This document shows, in pieces, positions 7,203 through 15,692 of a stretch of DNA of 27,469 nucleotides. The translations under genes and the position numbers were made by a program. Source of the DNA: CAZSPL01 sp964608735. Its GTDB lineage: Bacteria > JAJVIF01 > JAPKYR01 > CAZSPL01. The DNA lies in the NCBI GenBank assembly GCA_964608735.1, contig CAZSPL010000019.1, forward strand, positions 1-27,469. The letters run 5' to 3'. Numbering within the stretch: position 1 is the first letter of the stretch; every line of letters begins with the position of its first letter. The notes under the pieces were generated by a model, which was given only the letters and a program-made list of their open reading frames with translations, did no database searches and had not been told where the DNA came from.

Positions 7203-8600
7203 ATGGTCAGGACACATTCTTTCGTTGAAAACTTTAAAGCCAGGACCTTTGAGAAAGCCATCGAGCAAGCCACGAATATCCTGGCGAATTTCAGCGACAA
7301 GCGATTGACGCAGATGGCGTGGCTATTCGAGCAGATCGCCCATGGCGAAGTGGCGAGGCGCGAGGCCCGGAGGTTCCGGTGGCTGATCGAGACCGGGCAT
7401 CCGTTCAAGGAATGGATGCGCCGCATCGCGACGACGACGACCCGCGAGGCGCGCCGGTGTCTCATCCGGAGCGTATTCGTGGACGGCATATTCCAGAAGG
7501 AAAAACACAAGACCGAATTCGCCCTCGAACATGGCTTCAGGCCGCCGAACCTGCTGGTGATAAGCCCGACCCAGCGGTGCAACATGAGATGCGAAGGATG
7601 CTGGGCGGGCGAATACGACCGGGATTCGGATATGCCGATCGAGACGCTCCGTGAGATCATACGGGAAGGCCACGACGACATGCACATGCGGCTTTTCGTG
7701 ATGACCGGGGGGGAACCGTTCATCCGCGACGACCTCCTCGACATTTACGAGGAATATCATGACTGTTGTTTCATCATCTATACGAATGGGACGTTGATAA
7801 CCGGGGATGTCGCCGCGAGGCTGGGCGAACTCGGCAACTGCATTCCGTGCGTGAGCCTCGAAGGGAACGAGGAGATGACCGATGCCCGCCGTGGCAAGGG
7901 GGCTTATGTCAAGGTGATGCGGGCATTCGAGCGGCTTCGTGAGAACGGCGTGATATTCGGTTTCTCGGCGACGGCGACCAGGAAGAATATCGAATATCTC
8001 GGCACCGATGAATGGATAGATGGAATGATCGATGCAGGATGCCACATCGGGTGGTATTTCCAGTACATCCCGATAGGGCGGAATCCCGATATGACCCTGC
8101 AGCCGACCCCGGAGCAGAGGAATGTATTCAGGAAGCGTGTGTACGCCCACCGCAACGAGCATCCCATTTTCGCGGTGGATTTCTGGAACGACGGCCCCGT
8201 GTCGAGCGGATGCCTCGCCGGGGGGAGGGTGTATCTTCATATCAACACAAACGGCGACATCGAGCCCTGCGTATTCGCGCACTTCGCGGTGGATAATGTT
8301 CACGATACATCGATAGTCGACGCACTGAGGGGGGATTTCCTCACCGGGATCAGGGAGAATATTCCTTACGACGGGAATATGCTTCGCGCCTGCATGATAA
8401 TCGACAGGCCGGAGATACTTCGCGAACACTGCCACAGGTGCGGCGCGAAGCCGACGCACGCCGGCGGGGAATCAATCCTTACGACCCTCGCCGATGATAT
8501 CGACAAATATGCGCTCGGGGTCAAGGAACTCTATGACAGCGCCTGGGAAAACGGGGATTGGATACAGCATTACCCGATGCCGCCGAGTGATTACAGGTAG
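7203..8600 (+). CDS. radical SAM protein with SPASM-like C-terminal cysteines
   Basis: 465 residues; ATG at 7203 with GGGAGGT just upstream. An N-terminal helical extension of about 110 residues precedes the radical SAM core, whose CNMRCEGC (Cys126, Cys130, Cys133) binds the [4Fe-4S]-SAM cluster; the GGEP motif (TGGEPFIRDDLL) contacts SAM. The C-terminal part has SSGCLAGGRVYLHINTNGD, EPCVF, a Cys in MLRAC and HCHRCG, a cysteine layout like SPASM/twitch auxiliary clusters. Such proteins modify peptides or enzymes, or act in heme d1 and cofactor chemistry. No precursor peptide or partner is visible nearby, so the substrate is unknown. It converges on the lipoprotein gene 20 bp downstream. Confidence 0.9.
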   Translation: MVRTHSFVENFKARTFEKAIEQATNILANFSDKRLTQMAWLFEQIAHGEVARREARRFRWLIETGHPFKEWMRRIATTTTREARRCLIRSVFVDGIFQKEKHKTEFALEHGFRPPNLLVISPTQRCNMRCEGCWAGEYDRDSDMPIETLREIIREGHDDMHMRLFVMTGGEPFIRDDLLDIYEEYHDCCFIIYTNGTLITGDVAARLGELGNCIPCVSLEGNEEMTDARRGKGAYVKVMRAFERLRENGVIFGFSATATRKNIEYLGTDEWIDGMIDAGCHIGWYFQYIPIGRNPDMTLQPTPEQRNVFRKRVYAHRNEHPIFAVDFWNDGPVSSGCLAGGRVYLHINTNGDIEPCVFAHFAVDNVHDTSIVDALRGDFLTGIRENIPYDGNMLRACMIIDRPEILREHCHRCGAKPTHAGGESILTTLADDIDKYALGVKELYDSAWENGDWIQHYPMPPSDYR

Positions 8601-8620
8601 CCCGGCGGAACGCTTCCCGC

Positions 8621-9097
8621 TTATATGAAGTTCTGCAACCTGTCGTTGTCGATCTCGGGACTGGGCTTGCCTTTCTGCCACGAAAACTCAAGGGTCTCGG
8701 TGTCTTCGAGCACGCCGATAAGCCTTACTGTATCCCTCTTCTGATCGGGAAGTAGCCAGTAGAGACTCCCGAAGATGACCATGCACTGCCCGACAACCAC
8801 CCGCTGTTTTTCGTAGTCGAGCCCGGGTTTGTAATAGGCGCGGCAAAGCCCCTTCTTATTGTCGAATTCGAGCTTCACCACGTTATCCCGGATCAAATCG
8901 AGATCGACCATGCGGCCTTTCTTCATGTCGGGTTGGGCATTCCATTCCTCGACAATTTTCAGGACCGTTTCATCCGGGTTGGTCAGCAAGGTCTGCATAT
9001 GCTCCATTACCTGGCGGTCCCATTTTAGCTGGAACGCCCCGCATGACGTCACGAGGAACGACAGAATGACGATAAGGAAAACAGCTAATATACGCAT
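8621..9097 (-). CDS. small lipoprotein of unknown function
   Basis: 158 residues; ATG at 9097 with GAAGGTG about 6 nt upstream. The N-terminus MRILAVFLIVILSFLVTSC ends in a lipobox (VTSC), so the mature protein is lipidated. The rest is a soluble domain with a Trp-rich central part (GSLYWLLPDQKRDT) and a C-terminal strand EFSWQKGKPSPE. I do not recognise the family. It is the second gene of a two-gene operon, 20 bp after the other lipoprotein gene, and the shared promoter lies before that gene. Confidence 0.75.
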   Translation of the reverse strand: MRILAVFLIVILSFLVTSCGAFQLKWDRQVMEHMQTLLTNPDETVLKIVEEWNAQPDMKKGRMVDLDLIRDNVVKLEFDNKKGLCRAYYKPGLDYEKQRVVVGQCMVIFGSLYWLLPDQKRDTVRLIGVLEDTETLEFSWQKGKPSPEIDNDRLQNFI

Positions 9098-9117
9098 TTA
9101 AATCACCTTCAATTTAA

Positions 9118-9567
9118 CTAATAGACATCGGTGGCGAACCAGTGCGGATCCATTGTGCCGTCCTTGAGGATCTTGATGAATCCCAATTCGTTACCCGGCT
9201 CCTCCATATCCTTGAACGCGCGGACTTCGAGGGTGAACCTTGGCTTGATGTTTTCAGGATAGGTTTTCCACCATTGGAGGGCGAGTGCCTCGGCGACGTA
9301 CCTTTGATCGACGAGGTCTGTAACCTGGCTGTCCAGTACAATGAACAGTTTGGCGTACTTGAAATGCCACTCTTTCAATGCTCCCACGAGCTTTTTATCC
9401 GGGTCGACGGTCGGGAAGTTTCCTTCGGTGTTCCATGTCTGGATGTTCTTATCCAGTTTGTCCCTGGATTCCTTGTCAAGCCTGCTCGCTCCTTCGCAGC
9501 CCGCGAGGAGGAAAATGACGAACAGAAGGCACAGAGTGATTAGAAAAGCGGAATATTTCCTGTTCAT
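9118..9567 (-). CDS. small lipoprotein of unknown function
   Basis: 149 residues from the ATG at 9567, chosen over one 12 nt upstream because GGAG lies 6 nt before it. The signal sequence ends in the lipobox LLAGC (FVIFLLAGCEGASR). The mature part begins with a charged helix (LDKESRDKLDKNIQTWN), continues with an alpha/beta segment containing ALALQWWKTYPENIK, and ends MDPHWFATDVY. It is not clearly related to its operon partner. A good sigma70 promoter lies just upstream. I do not recognise the function; an envelope-associated role is inferred only from the lipobox. Confidence 0.75.
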   Translation of the reverse strand: MNRKYSAFLITLCLLFVIFLLAGCEGASRLDKESRDKLDKNIQTWNTEGNFPTVDPDKKLVGALKEWHFKYAKLFIVLDSQVTDLVDQRYVAEALALQWWKTYPENIKPRFTLEVRAFKDMEEPGNELGFIKILKDGTMDPHWFATDVY

Positions 9568-9601
9568 AGCTCGCTCCATTTATAATGATTATCAACAGCG
9601 G

Positions 9602-9630
9602 ATTATATCAATCGCGGGATGTGTAGTCAA
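9602..9630 (-). promoter_or_regulatory. sigma70 promoter of the two-lipoprotein operon
   Basis: Minus strand TTGACT (9630-9625), 17-nt spacer, TATAAT (9607-9602), about 35 nt before the first lipoprotein start: near consensus in both boxes and spacing. Confidence 0.7.
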
Positions 9631-9671
9631 AACCGGCCAGATAAGGATGCACGCTTAAATGCGCCGTTTCA

Positions 9672-9700
9672 TTGCATTTTCACATATGGAAAGATATGAT
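9672..9700 (+). promoter_or_regulatory. sigma70-like promoter of mreB
   Basis: TTGCAT (9672-9677), 17-nt spacer, TATGAT (9695-9700), 43 nt before the mreB start; it diverges from the lipoprotein promoter. Confidence 0.5.
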
Positions 9701-9743
9701 GTAAGCTTGTTTTCATGCCACTTGAAGGGGCACAGGCGCATTT

Positions 9744-10778
9744 ATGTTCGACTGGCTGTTTAATAAATTCTCCTATGATTTGGGGATCGACCTTGGTACC
9801 GCCAATACGCTCGTCTACGTGCGCGGGGTCGGCATAGTCATAAGGGAGCCCTCGGTGGTCGCGGTCAAGCTTGGCTCGAACGAGGTACTGGCCGTGGGCA
9901 ACGAGGCGAAGAACATGATCGGGCGCACGCCGTCGGACATCGTCGCCATCAGGCCGCTTCGGGACGGGGTCATCGCCGACTTCGACACTACCGAGAAGAT
10001 GCTCCATTATTTCATCAACAAGGCGAAGCCGAAGGGGCGGTTCGTGCCGCCGCGTGTCGTTATAGGGATCCCGATGGGCATCACGGAAGTCGAGAAACGC
10101 GCGGTGCAGGACTCGGCATACGCGGCGGGAGCGCGCGATGTCGGCCTCATCGAGGAACCGATGGCCGCCGCTATCGGCGCGGGGCTTCCGGTGGGCGAGC
10201 CGCACGGTTCGATAATCGTCGACATCGGCGGCGGCACCACCGAGGTCGCGGTGATAAGTCTCGGTGGCATCTGTGCGAGGGGACACACGCGAATCGCGGG
10301 GGACGAGTTCGATGAATCGATAGTCAATTTCGCGAAACTGAAGTACAACCTTCTCATTGGCGAGCGAACCAGCGAGAGGGTCAAGATAGAGATCGGGTCG
10401 GCATTTCCATTGAAGGAAGAAACCACCACCCTCGTACAGGGCCGCGACCTCGTCACCGGGCTGCCCAAGACGGTGCGGGTATCGTCGGTCGAGATACGCG
10501 AGGCCCTTTCCGGGAGGGTGAATACCATCGTCAAGGTGGTCAAGGATACCCTCGAGGATACAAGCCCCGAGCTTTCGGCGGATATTTTCGAGCGCGGGAT
10601 AGTACTCGCCGGTGGTGGCGGATTGCTCAAGAACCTCGACAAGAAGATCGCCCAGGCGACCGGGATTGCCACGTTCAAAGCCGAAGACCCCCTGACGGCT
10701 GTAGTACGCGGCACCGAGAAAATAGTCGAGGAATATGAGCTATACCAGGATCTGCTTACCCGTATGCCCAAACGGTAA
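9744..10778 (+). CDS. mreB: rod shape-determining protein MreB (bacterial actin)
   Basis: 344 residues, the normal length for the family. The N-terminal MFDWLFNKFSYDLGIDLGTANTLVYV is the classic MreB start with the phosphate-1 loop. SIIVDIGGGTTEVAVISLGG is phosphate loop 2, and RGIVLAGGGGLLKNLDKKI is the adenosine-binding motif. MreB polymerises on ATP under the inner membrane and guides the elongasome that builds the lateral cell wall, so a rod or elongated cell is expected. The Shine-Dalgarno is weak (GAAGGGG about 13 nt upstream). mreC starts 10 nt after the stop. Confidence 0.98.
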   Translation: MFDWLFNKFSYDLGIDLGTANTLVYVRGVGIVIREPSVVAVKLGSNEVLAVGNEAKNMIGRTPSDIVAIRPLRDGVIADFDTTEKMLHYFINKAKPKGRFVPPRVVIGIPMGITEVEKRAVQDSAYAAGARDVGLIEEPMAAAIGAGLPVGEPHGSIIVDIGGGTTEVAVISLGGICARGHTRIAGDEFDESIVNFAKLKYNLLIGERTSERVKIEIGSAFPLKEETTTLVQGRDLVTGLPKTVRVSSVEIREALSGRVNTIVKVVKDTLEDTSPELSADIFERGIVLAGGGGLLKNLDKKIAQATGIATFKAEDPLTAVVRGTEKIVEEYELYQDLLTRMPKR

Positions 10779-10788
10779 CGGGGGAATT

Positions 10789-11592
10789 ATGCTGCGGAAC
10801 TTGAGACGAATAAGGGGGTTGCGCCTCTTCTATGTAGGCATTGTAATCCTCTTTGTATATCTCGTACTCATACGGGGCAATATCCTGTTTCATGCTACCG
10901 GCGGAATGAGGGACGCGGTTGGGTATCCAGGCGAAGGCCAGGGATTTGGTCCACAGGAAGCGGCCGAGATGAGGCAGAGGCTCGACGAGCTGGAGATGAA
11001 AAACCTCTCGCTGAGCGAGGAAAATTATCGTCTCCGCAAAGCTCTCGGTCTCGATGAAGCCGCCGGGCGCTACGGCTACGCTTATGAACTTGCCGAAGTG
11101 GTGAAGGCGGAAGTCGTGTATTTCGACCACGGCGCGGTGTATCGTACAGCCAAGCTCAATCGCGGCTCTGCCGACGGAATCATGAAAAATGACCCCGTGG
11201 TCGGAGCGAAGGGCCTCGTCGGACGGGTGGTGGATGTCGATGAACATTTTTGCGACATACTGCTCCTCACCCACCGGGATTGCAGCTTCGGGGCGGTGAT
11301 AATGGGAACGCATGAAGCGCCCCGGGGTACGCGGGAAATTGGACTCGTTACCGGCGACGGCAACGACGTGATAATGAAACACCTCGGCAAACAAGCCGAC
11401 GTGCGGATCGGCGACCTGGTGCTCACATCGGGCGACAGCGGGCTCACGCCGGCGGGCATTCTCATCGGCGAAGTGGACCAGGTCGAGGATATCGAGGATG
11501 AACTCATGCTCCGGGTCATCATCAAGCCCGCAACCGACTTCAGCCAGCTCGATTCGGTGATAGTGCTTAAATACGGCAGAACCCCGAAGTAG
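10789..11592 (+). CDS. mreC: rod shape-determining protein MreC
   Basis: 267 residues from the ATG at 10789, with GGGGG just upstream; a longer frame would overlap mreB. There is one N-terminal membrane segment (LFYVGIVILFVYLVLI), then a coiled coil with heptads (EAAEMRQRLDELEMKNLSLS and on), then the periplasmic beta-barrel pair with the family features GADGIMKNDPVV-like (SADGIMKNDPVV), GLVGRVVDVDEHFCDILLLT and VLTSGDSGLTPAGILIGEV. MreC dimers link MreB to PBP2/RodA in the periplasm. It lies directly after mreB, but no mreD follows: the next gene is enolase. Confidence 0.96.
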   Translation: MLRNLRRIRGLRLFYVGIVILFVYLVLIRGNILFHATGGMRDAVGYPGEGQGFGPQEAAEMRQRLDELEMKNLSLSEENYRLRKALGLDEAAGRYGYAYELAEVVKAEVVYFDHGAVYRTAKLNRGSADGIMKNDPVVGAKGLVGRVVDVDEHFCDILLLTHRDCSFGAVIMGTHEAPRGTREIGLVTGDGNDVIMKHLGKQADVRIGDLVLTSGDSGLTPAGILIGEVDQVEDIEDELMLRVIIKPATDFSQLDSVIVLKYGRTPK

Positions 11593-11615
11593 GGCATGAG
11601 TCTGGAATAAACATC

Positions 11616-11643
11616 TTGCCCTTGTTGCAGGACTGTTTATACT
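11616..11643 (+). promoter_or_regulatory. sigma70-like promoter before enolase
   Basis: TTGCCC (11616-11621), 16-nt spacer, TATACT (11638-11643), 55 nt before the enolase start. Readthrough from mreBC is also possible, as I see no terminator between them. Confidence 0.4.
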
Positions 11644-11698
11644 GAGAGCTTGTTTGGTTTGATTTAATGATCGGTATAAATATTCGCGGAGGAAATGA

Positions 11699-13000
11699 AT
11701 GAGCGCGACAACGATAACCGGCGTTGATGCGAGGCAGATACTCGATTCGCGGGGAAATCCCACGGTCGAGTGCGATGTCCGCCTCGAAGGGGGCTTCGGG
11801 CGTGCGGCAGTTCCATCGGGGGCGTCGACCGGAATCGCCGAGGCGCTCGAACTCCGCGACAAGGATGCGACATACTACAATGGCAAAGGGGTCAAGACCG
11901 CGATACGCAATATCCGCGAGTTTTTGTGTCCCGCCGTAATGGGGATGGATGCCGCCGACCAGAGGGCCATCGATGAAAGGCTTGTCGGTCATGAGGACGA
12001 CAAGGTCAAGAAGAACAAGATGGGGGCGAATGCAATCCTCGCGGTAAGCATGGCATCGGCGCGGGCATGCGCCAACGCGAAAGGCGTCCCGCTTTTCAAG
12101 CATCTGAACAGCAAGGCGAACCTGCTTCCCATACCGATGATGAATATCCTCAACGGCGGCGAGCATGCCGAGAATACGGTGGACATACAGGAATTCATGA
12201 TAGTGCCTGTATGCGGGGGATGTTTCTCCGAGGCGCTGCGCGCGGCGGTCGAGGTGTATCACAACCTCAAGAAACTGGTGGTCGTCCGTAAGCTCGGCGC
12301 GGGGCTCGGTGATGAGGGGGGCTTCGCTCCCAATTTGAAGCGGAACGAGGATGCCATCAAATTGATAATCGAAGCCATCAGCGCGGCGGAATATCAGCCG
12401 GGGCGCGACATCTATATAGCCCTCGACGGCGCGGCGAGCTCGTTTTACGACAAGGATAAGAAGCGGTATGTGCTCACGGGTGAAGGCGTGACGCTTACGT
12501 CGTCGGAGTTGATCGAGAAATACGCCGCGTGGGTCGAGGAATATCCCATCATAAGCATCGAGGATCCGCTCGACGAGAAGGACTGGCAGGGATGGTCGGA
12601 GATGAACGCGCGGCTCGGGGAGCAGATTCAGATCGTCGGCGACGATATTTTCGTAACGCAGCAGGCGCTCCTGAAGGAGGGCTTCGCGCACAAGGCGGCG
12701 AATTCGATACTCATCAAGCTTAACCAGGTGGGTTCGGTGACCGAGACAATCGACACGATAGAGCTTGCGCGTTCGAATAAATACTCGCAGGTTGTAAGCC
12801 ATCGTTCGGGCGAGACGGCAGACGCATTCATAAGCGATTTCGTCGTGGCGATGGGCTGCGGGCAGATAAAGAGCGGCGCCCCGGCGAGGGGGGAGCGCAC
12901 CGCGAAATACAACCAGTTGTTGCGTATCGAAGAGATACTCGGCGAGGCTGCGCGTTTCCCCGGGTATGAGGCGTATTCGAAATTCGACAAGAGCGGATAG
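11699..13000 (+). CDS. eno: enolase (phosphopyruvate hydratase)
   Basis: 433 residues, the family length; ATG at 11699 after GGAGG. It interconverts 2-phosphoglycerate and phosphoenolpyruvate in glycolysis/gluconeogenesis and can be part of the degradosome. Visible signatures in order: ARQILDSRGNPTVECDV, PSGASTG, KMGANAILAVSMA, LNGGEHAENTVDIQEFMIVP, LGDEGGFAPN, EDPLDEKDW, GDDIFVT, ILIKLNQVGSVTET (catalytic Lys) and SHRSGETADAFI. All key metal- and substrate-binding regions are present. A long ORF on the opposite strand is only a shadow. Confidence 0.99.
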   Translation: MSATTITGVDARQILDSRGNPTVECDVRLEGGFGRAAVPSGASTGIAEALELRDKDATYYNGKGVKTAIRNIREFLCPAVMGMDAADQRAIDERLVGHEDDKVKKNKMGANAILAVSMASARACANAKGVPLFKHLNSKANLLPIPMMNILNGGEHAENTVDIQEFMIVPVCGGCFSEALRAAVEVYHNLKKLVVVRKLGAGLGDEGGFAPNLKRNEDAIKLIIEAISAAEYQPGRDIYIALDGAASSFYDKDKKRYVLTGEGVTLTSSELIEKYAAWVEEYPIISIEDPLDEKDWQGWSEMNARLGEQIQIVGDDIFVTQQALLKEGFAHKAANSILIKLNQVGSVTETIDTIELARSNKYSQVVSHRSGETADAFISDFVVAMGCGQIKSGAPARGERTAKYNQLLRIEEILGEAARFPGYEAYSKFDKSG

Positions 13001-13027
13001 CGGTTTTAAGATGGACGGGGAAGCGAG

Positions 13028-13036
13028 TGATATACT
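13028..13036 (+). promoter_or_regulatory. extended -10 promoter before the SLBB export gene
   Basis: TGATATACT (TGn followed by TATACT) 30 nt before the start of the export protein; no convincing -35. The 5' leader contains CCTCT-TG-AGAGG just before the ribosome-binding site. Confidence 0.35.
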
Positions 13037-13066
13037 GAGCGCCTCTTGAGAGGTGAAGGACATACG

Positions 13067-14368
13067 ATGAAACGGAATTGCATGATAATCATCCTTCTCG
13101 CGGCCGTCATAACGGTACCGGCATATTCCCAGACCGATGTGAGCGACATGTCGGAGACGTTCAAGATCTTCGAGGAAGCTCGCAGCCTTACGGCCGGATA
13201 TGACCTTACGAGCAAGGATTTCATCCCGACGATACCTGAGGGTTACTTACTCGGGCCCGGGGATATTCTCGAGATAATGGCGGGCAGCATGTTCATGGAT
13301 GTCGGTGTGCTACAGGTCAGCCCGAACGGCAAGATACTCGTCCCGCCGGCGGGATTTATCGAAGTCGAGGGGCTTACGATAGCGGAGGCCGAAAACAAGA
13401 TTAAAAGTGAACTGGCGATATACCTAAAGGACCCCTCGATCCAGATAGACCTTTTACAGGCGAAGAAAGTGAAAGTGTATCTTACGGGTCAGGTGATGCT
13501 TCCCGGTATTTACATCACCTTCGCGGGCGCAACGCCGACGGAATTCCTGCAGGTCGCGGGGAATCTTGTCACCGCGCCGACCGGTCTCAACCTCGATGAG
13601 GGTGATTTCGTGTCGCCATATTTGAGGAGTCTCACCGCATCGGCATCGAGATATGTTCACATAATCAGGGATGGGCAGGATGTTGCCGAGGTCGACCTCG
13701 CGGCAGTACTCAGGAAAGCGGATACTTCATCGGAGACGATATATCTTCGGGATGGCGATGTCGTCTTCGTCCCGGAATCGAAGCGTCCCGTGCTCGTACG
13801 CGGCGGCGTTGTGCATCCGGGCAAGTATGAATTCGATCGCCACGACAGCCTCGGCGATGTCATCCTCATGGCGGGTGGCGCGAGGACCGAGCAATTCATA
13901 AGGGAAGTCGTCGTCGAGCGGGAGACGGAATTCGGCAAGGAGAATCTCAACATCGCGCTCGACCTCAACCTGAAGCCGGTCGATCCCGGATTCAAGCTGC
14001 ATCCGGGCGACATAGTGCGTGTACCGGAAGCGTCGAATTTTGTGTATGTACTCGGCGGCTTGTGGCTTCCGGCGGCCGTGGAATACCGCGAAGGCTGGCA
14101 CGTGCTCGATTACATAGCGCAGACGGGTGGCCCGACCGCGCCGGCGGACCCGGCGGTTACGCTCCTCATCAGGAATCCGGGTATGCCCGATGCCGAGGTC
14201 ATCCAGTGTAACTTCAAGGAGATGTACATGGGCAATGAGGCGAATAATCCCGTAGTCGGACCCGGTGATTTGATATGGGTTCCGTACAAGGACAAGCAGT
14301 GGTCGGGACCCGGCATCACCGGCACGATACTGCAGTTCGCGACGTTCGCGCGGTTCCTGTGGAATTAA
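13067..14368 (+). CDS. SLBB-domain polysaccharide export protein (Wza/GumB-type)
   Basis: 433 residues from the ATG at 13067, with AAGGA 6 nt upstream. Signal peptide MKRNCMIIILLAAVITVPAYSQ (cleavage near AYS-Q). Next is a polysaccharide export domain beginning GYLLGPGDILEIMAG and containing LQVSPNGKILVPPAGFIEVEGLTIAEAE. Three SLBB-like repeats follow, with VYLTGQVMLPGIY, VLVRGGVVHPGKYEF and VYVLGGLWLPAAVEYREGW as their cores. In Wza-like proteins these domains form the periplasmic channel that carries capsule or exopolysaccharide outward. No lipobox Cys is seen, and no Wzc, Wzx or Wzy gene is adjacent. An intrinsic terminator follows, so it is transcribed apart from the aminotransferase. Confidence 0.9.
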   Translation: MKRNCMIIILLAAVITVPAYSQTDVSDMSETFKIFEEARSLTAGYDLTSKDFIPTIPEGYLLGPGDILEIMAGSMFMDVGVLQVSPNGKILVPPAGFIEVEGLTIAEAENKIKSELAIYLKDPSIQIDLLQAKKVKVYLTGQVMLPGIYITFAGATPTEFLQVAGNLVTAPTGLNLDEGDFVSPYLRSLTASASRYVHIIRDGQDVAEVDLAAVLRKADTSSETIYLRDGDVVFVPESKRPVLVRGGVVHPGKYEFDRHDSLGDVILMAGGARTEQFIREVVVERETEFGKENLNIALDLNLKPVDPGFKLHPGDIVRVPEASNFVYVLGGLWLPAAVEYREGWHVLDYIAQTGGPTAPADPAVTLLIRNPGMPDAEVIQCNFKEMYMGNEANNPVVGPGDLIWVPYKDKQWSGPGITGTILQFATFARFLWN

Positions 14369-14400
14369 TGGATGGAGTTGACTTATAACATGAAATTCAT

Positions 14401-14424
14401 GGCGGCCCGTGGGCTGCCTTTTCT
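14401..14424 (+). terminator. intrinsic terminator after the export protein
   Basis: GGCGGCCC (14401-14408) pairs with GGGCTGCC (14411-14418) along 8 positions with one G-U pair, followed by TTTTCT. Confidence 0.75.
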
Positions 14425-14435
14425 GTTGGAAATTC

Positions 14436-14441
14436 TATAAT
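14436..14441 (+). promoter_or_regulatory. -10 box before the aminotransferase
   Basis: Perfect TATAAT 17 nt before the TTG start, just after the terminator; the -35 region is weak. Confidence 0.35.
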
Positions 14442-14458
14442 ATAGCTGGAGTGTTTAA

Positions 14459-15559
14459 TTGAAAGTACCGTTCATCGATTTAAAAGGACAGATTGAGGAT
14501 TGCCGCGAAGAGTTGGACAAGGTCATCGTCGATGTCGCGCATTCATGCGGTTATATTCTCGGAAGCCATGGGAAATCGCTCGAGGAAAGCATCGCGAGGA
14601 AACTCGGCGTATCCCACGCGGTAGGTGTCGCCAGCGGGACCGACGCGCTGATACTCGCGCTGTGGGCGCTCGGGCTGAAGCGGGGCGGCGAAGTGCTGGT
14701 GCCGGCGTTTACATTCGCGGCATCGGTTTCGGCGATAGTGCATGCGGGCGGACGTCCGAGATTCGTCGATATCGATGAGCGTACGTTCAACATGGATGTC
14801 GAGAGGGCAGTGTCTTCCGCGAAGGACGCCGCTGGATTCTTGCCGGTGCACCTGTACGGCCTGCCGCTTGACATCGCGCCGCTCGTCGCGCATGCGAAGG
14901 AACATGGGATGTTCGTGCTCGAAGATTGCGCGCAGGCGTTCGGTGCGATGGTGGATGGGAAATTCGTCGGCTCCATCGGTGATGCCGGCATCCTGAGTTT
15001 CTATCCCACCAAAAATCTTTCCGCCATCGGCGATGCGGGCATGATACTCACCAGTGATGATAAGGTGGCTGAACAGGCGAGGCTGCTTAGGAATCACGGC
15101 GAAGCGGTGAGGTATCATCATTCCGTGCTCGGAAGGAATTCGCGTCTGGATGAAATCCAGGCGGCGGCGCTCGAAGTCAAGCTCGCACATGTGGATAAAT
15201 GGAATGAAGCGCGACGCAGGGCCGCGGCGTTGTATGATGAAGGGCTGAAGGGAGTCGGGGATATCGCGACGCCGTATGTACCACCCAATTGCAAGCATGT
15301 ATATAATTTGTATACGATCAGGACATCGCGTAGGAACGAGCTCAAGGATTATCTCGCCAGAAAAGAAATCGGCACGGGAATATATTATCCGCTTGGTATG
15401 CATCTTCAGCTGGTGTTCGAGGATTTCGTCGCGCCCGGGGAGACATTCCCGGTTACCGAGAAAATCTCCGCCGAAGTCCTCTCGCTCCCGATGCACGCGC
15501 ATATCAACGCGGAACACGTTGAATTTGTGGTGGAGAAGATACGGGAATTCTACTCTTAG
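14459..15559 (+). CDS. DegT/DnrJ/EryC1/StrS-family PLP sugar aminotransferase
   Basis: 366 residues. The start is a TTG at 14459, supported by GGAG 8 nt upstream and by the family N-terminus MKVPFIDLKGQIE. Family signatures: GVASGTDALILALWALG (cofactor phosphate binding), PAFTFAASVSAIVHAGGRPRFVDID, EDCAQAFGA (Asp156 on the PLP pyridine), FYPTKNLSAIGDAG (Lys185 forms the Schiff base) and RLLRNHGE followed by NSRLDEIQAAAL. It moves an amino group, usually from glutamate, to a keto-sugar nucleotide for amino sugars of O-antigen, capsule or glycans. The SLBB export protein upstream fits a surface-glycan role, though a terminator separates them. The exact sugar is unknown. Confidence 0.93.
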   Translation: MKVPFIDLKGQIEDCREELDKVIVDVAHSCGYILGSHGKSLEESIARKLGVSHAVGVASGTDALILALWALGLKRGGEVLVPAFTFAASVSAIVHAGGRPRFVDIDERTFNMDVERAVSSAKDAAGFLPVHLYGLPLDIAPLVAHAKEHGMFVLEDCAQAFGAMVDGKFVGSIGDAGILSFYPTKNLSAIGDAGMILTSDDKVAEQARLLRNHGEAVRYHHSVLGRNSRLDEIQAAALEVKLAHVDKWNEARRRAAALYDEGLKGVGDIATPYVPPNCKHVYNLYTIRTSRRNELKDYLARKEIGTGIYYPLGMHLQLVFEDFVAPGETFPVTEKISAEVLSLPMHAHINAEHVEFVVEKIREFYS

Positions 15560-15609
15560 AAGGCGCGCGGAGAGGCACATAGACTCTCAGAAAATTTCCT
15601 TTCAGGCTC

Positions 15610-15641
15610 TTGACAGGACTTGGGGGGGGGCATGGTATAAT
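15610..15641 (+). promoter_or_regulatory. promoter with a nine-G tract in its spacer
   Basis: TTGACA (15610-15615), a 20-nt spacer containing GGGGGGGGG (15622-15630), then an extended -10 TGG-TATAAT (TG at 15633-15634, TATAAT 15636-15641), 51 nt before the lipoprotein start. Both boxes are perfect but the spacing is 3 nt over optimum. Loss of two or three G would restore 17-18 nt, as in known phase-variable promoters. Confidence 0.65.
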
Positions 15642-15692
15642 TAAACCGTAAGAATATCAATGTCTCGGTAATTTGCAGTTCGGGAGGTAACG

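Noticed and set aside
7323..8459. 378-aa minus-strand ORF opposite the radical SAM gene
   Set aside because: Shadow of a gene with clear catalytic motifs; low-complexity translation and no credible start signals.
11567..13063. 498-aa minus-strand ORF opposite enolase
   Set aside because: It is antisense to a fully recognisable enolase and its Arg/His-rich translation has no family features.
14543..15580. 345-aa minus-strand ORF opposite the aminotransferase
   Set aside because: Antisense shadow of a well-identified PLP enzyme.
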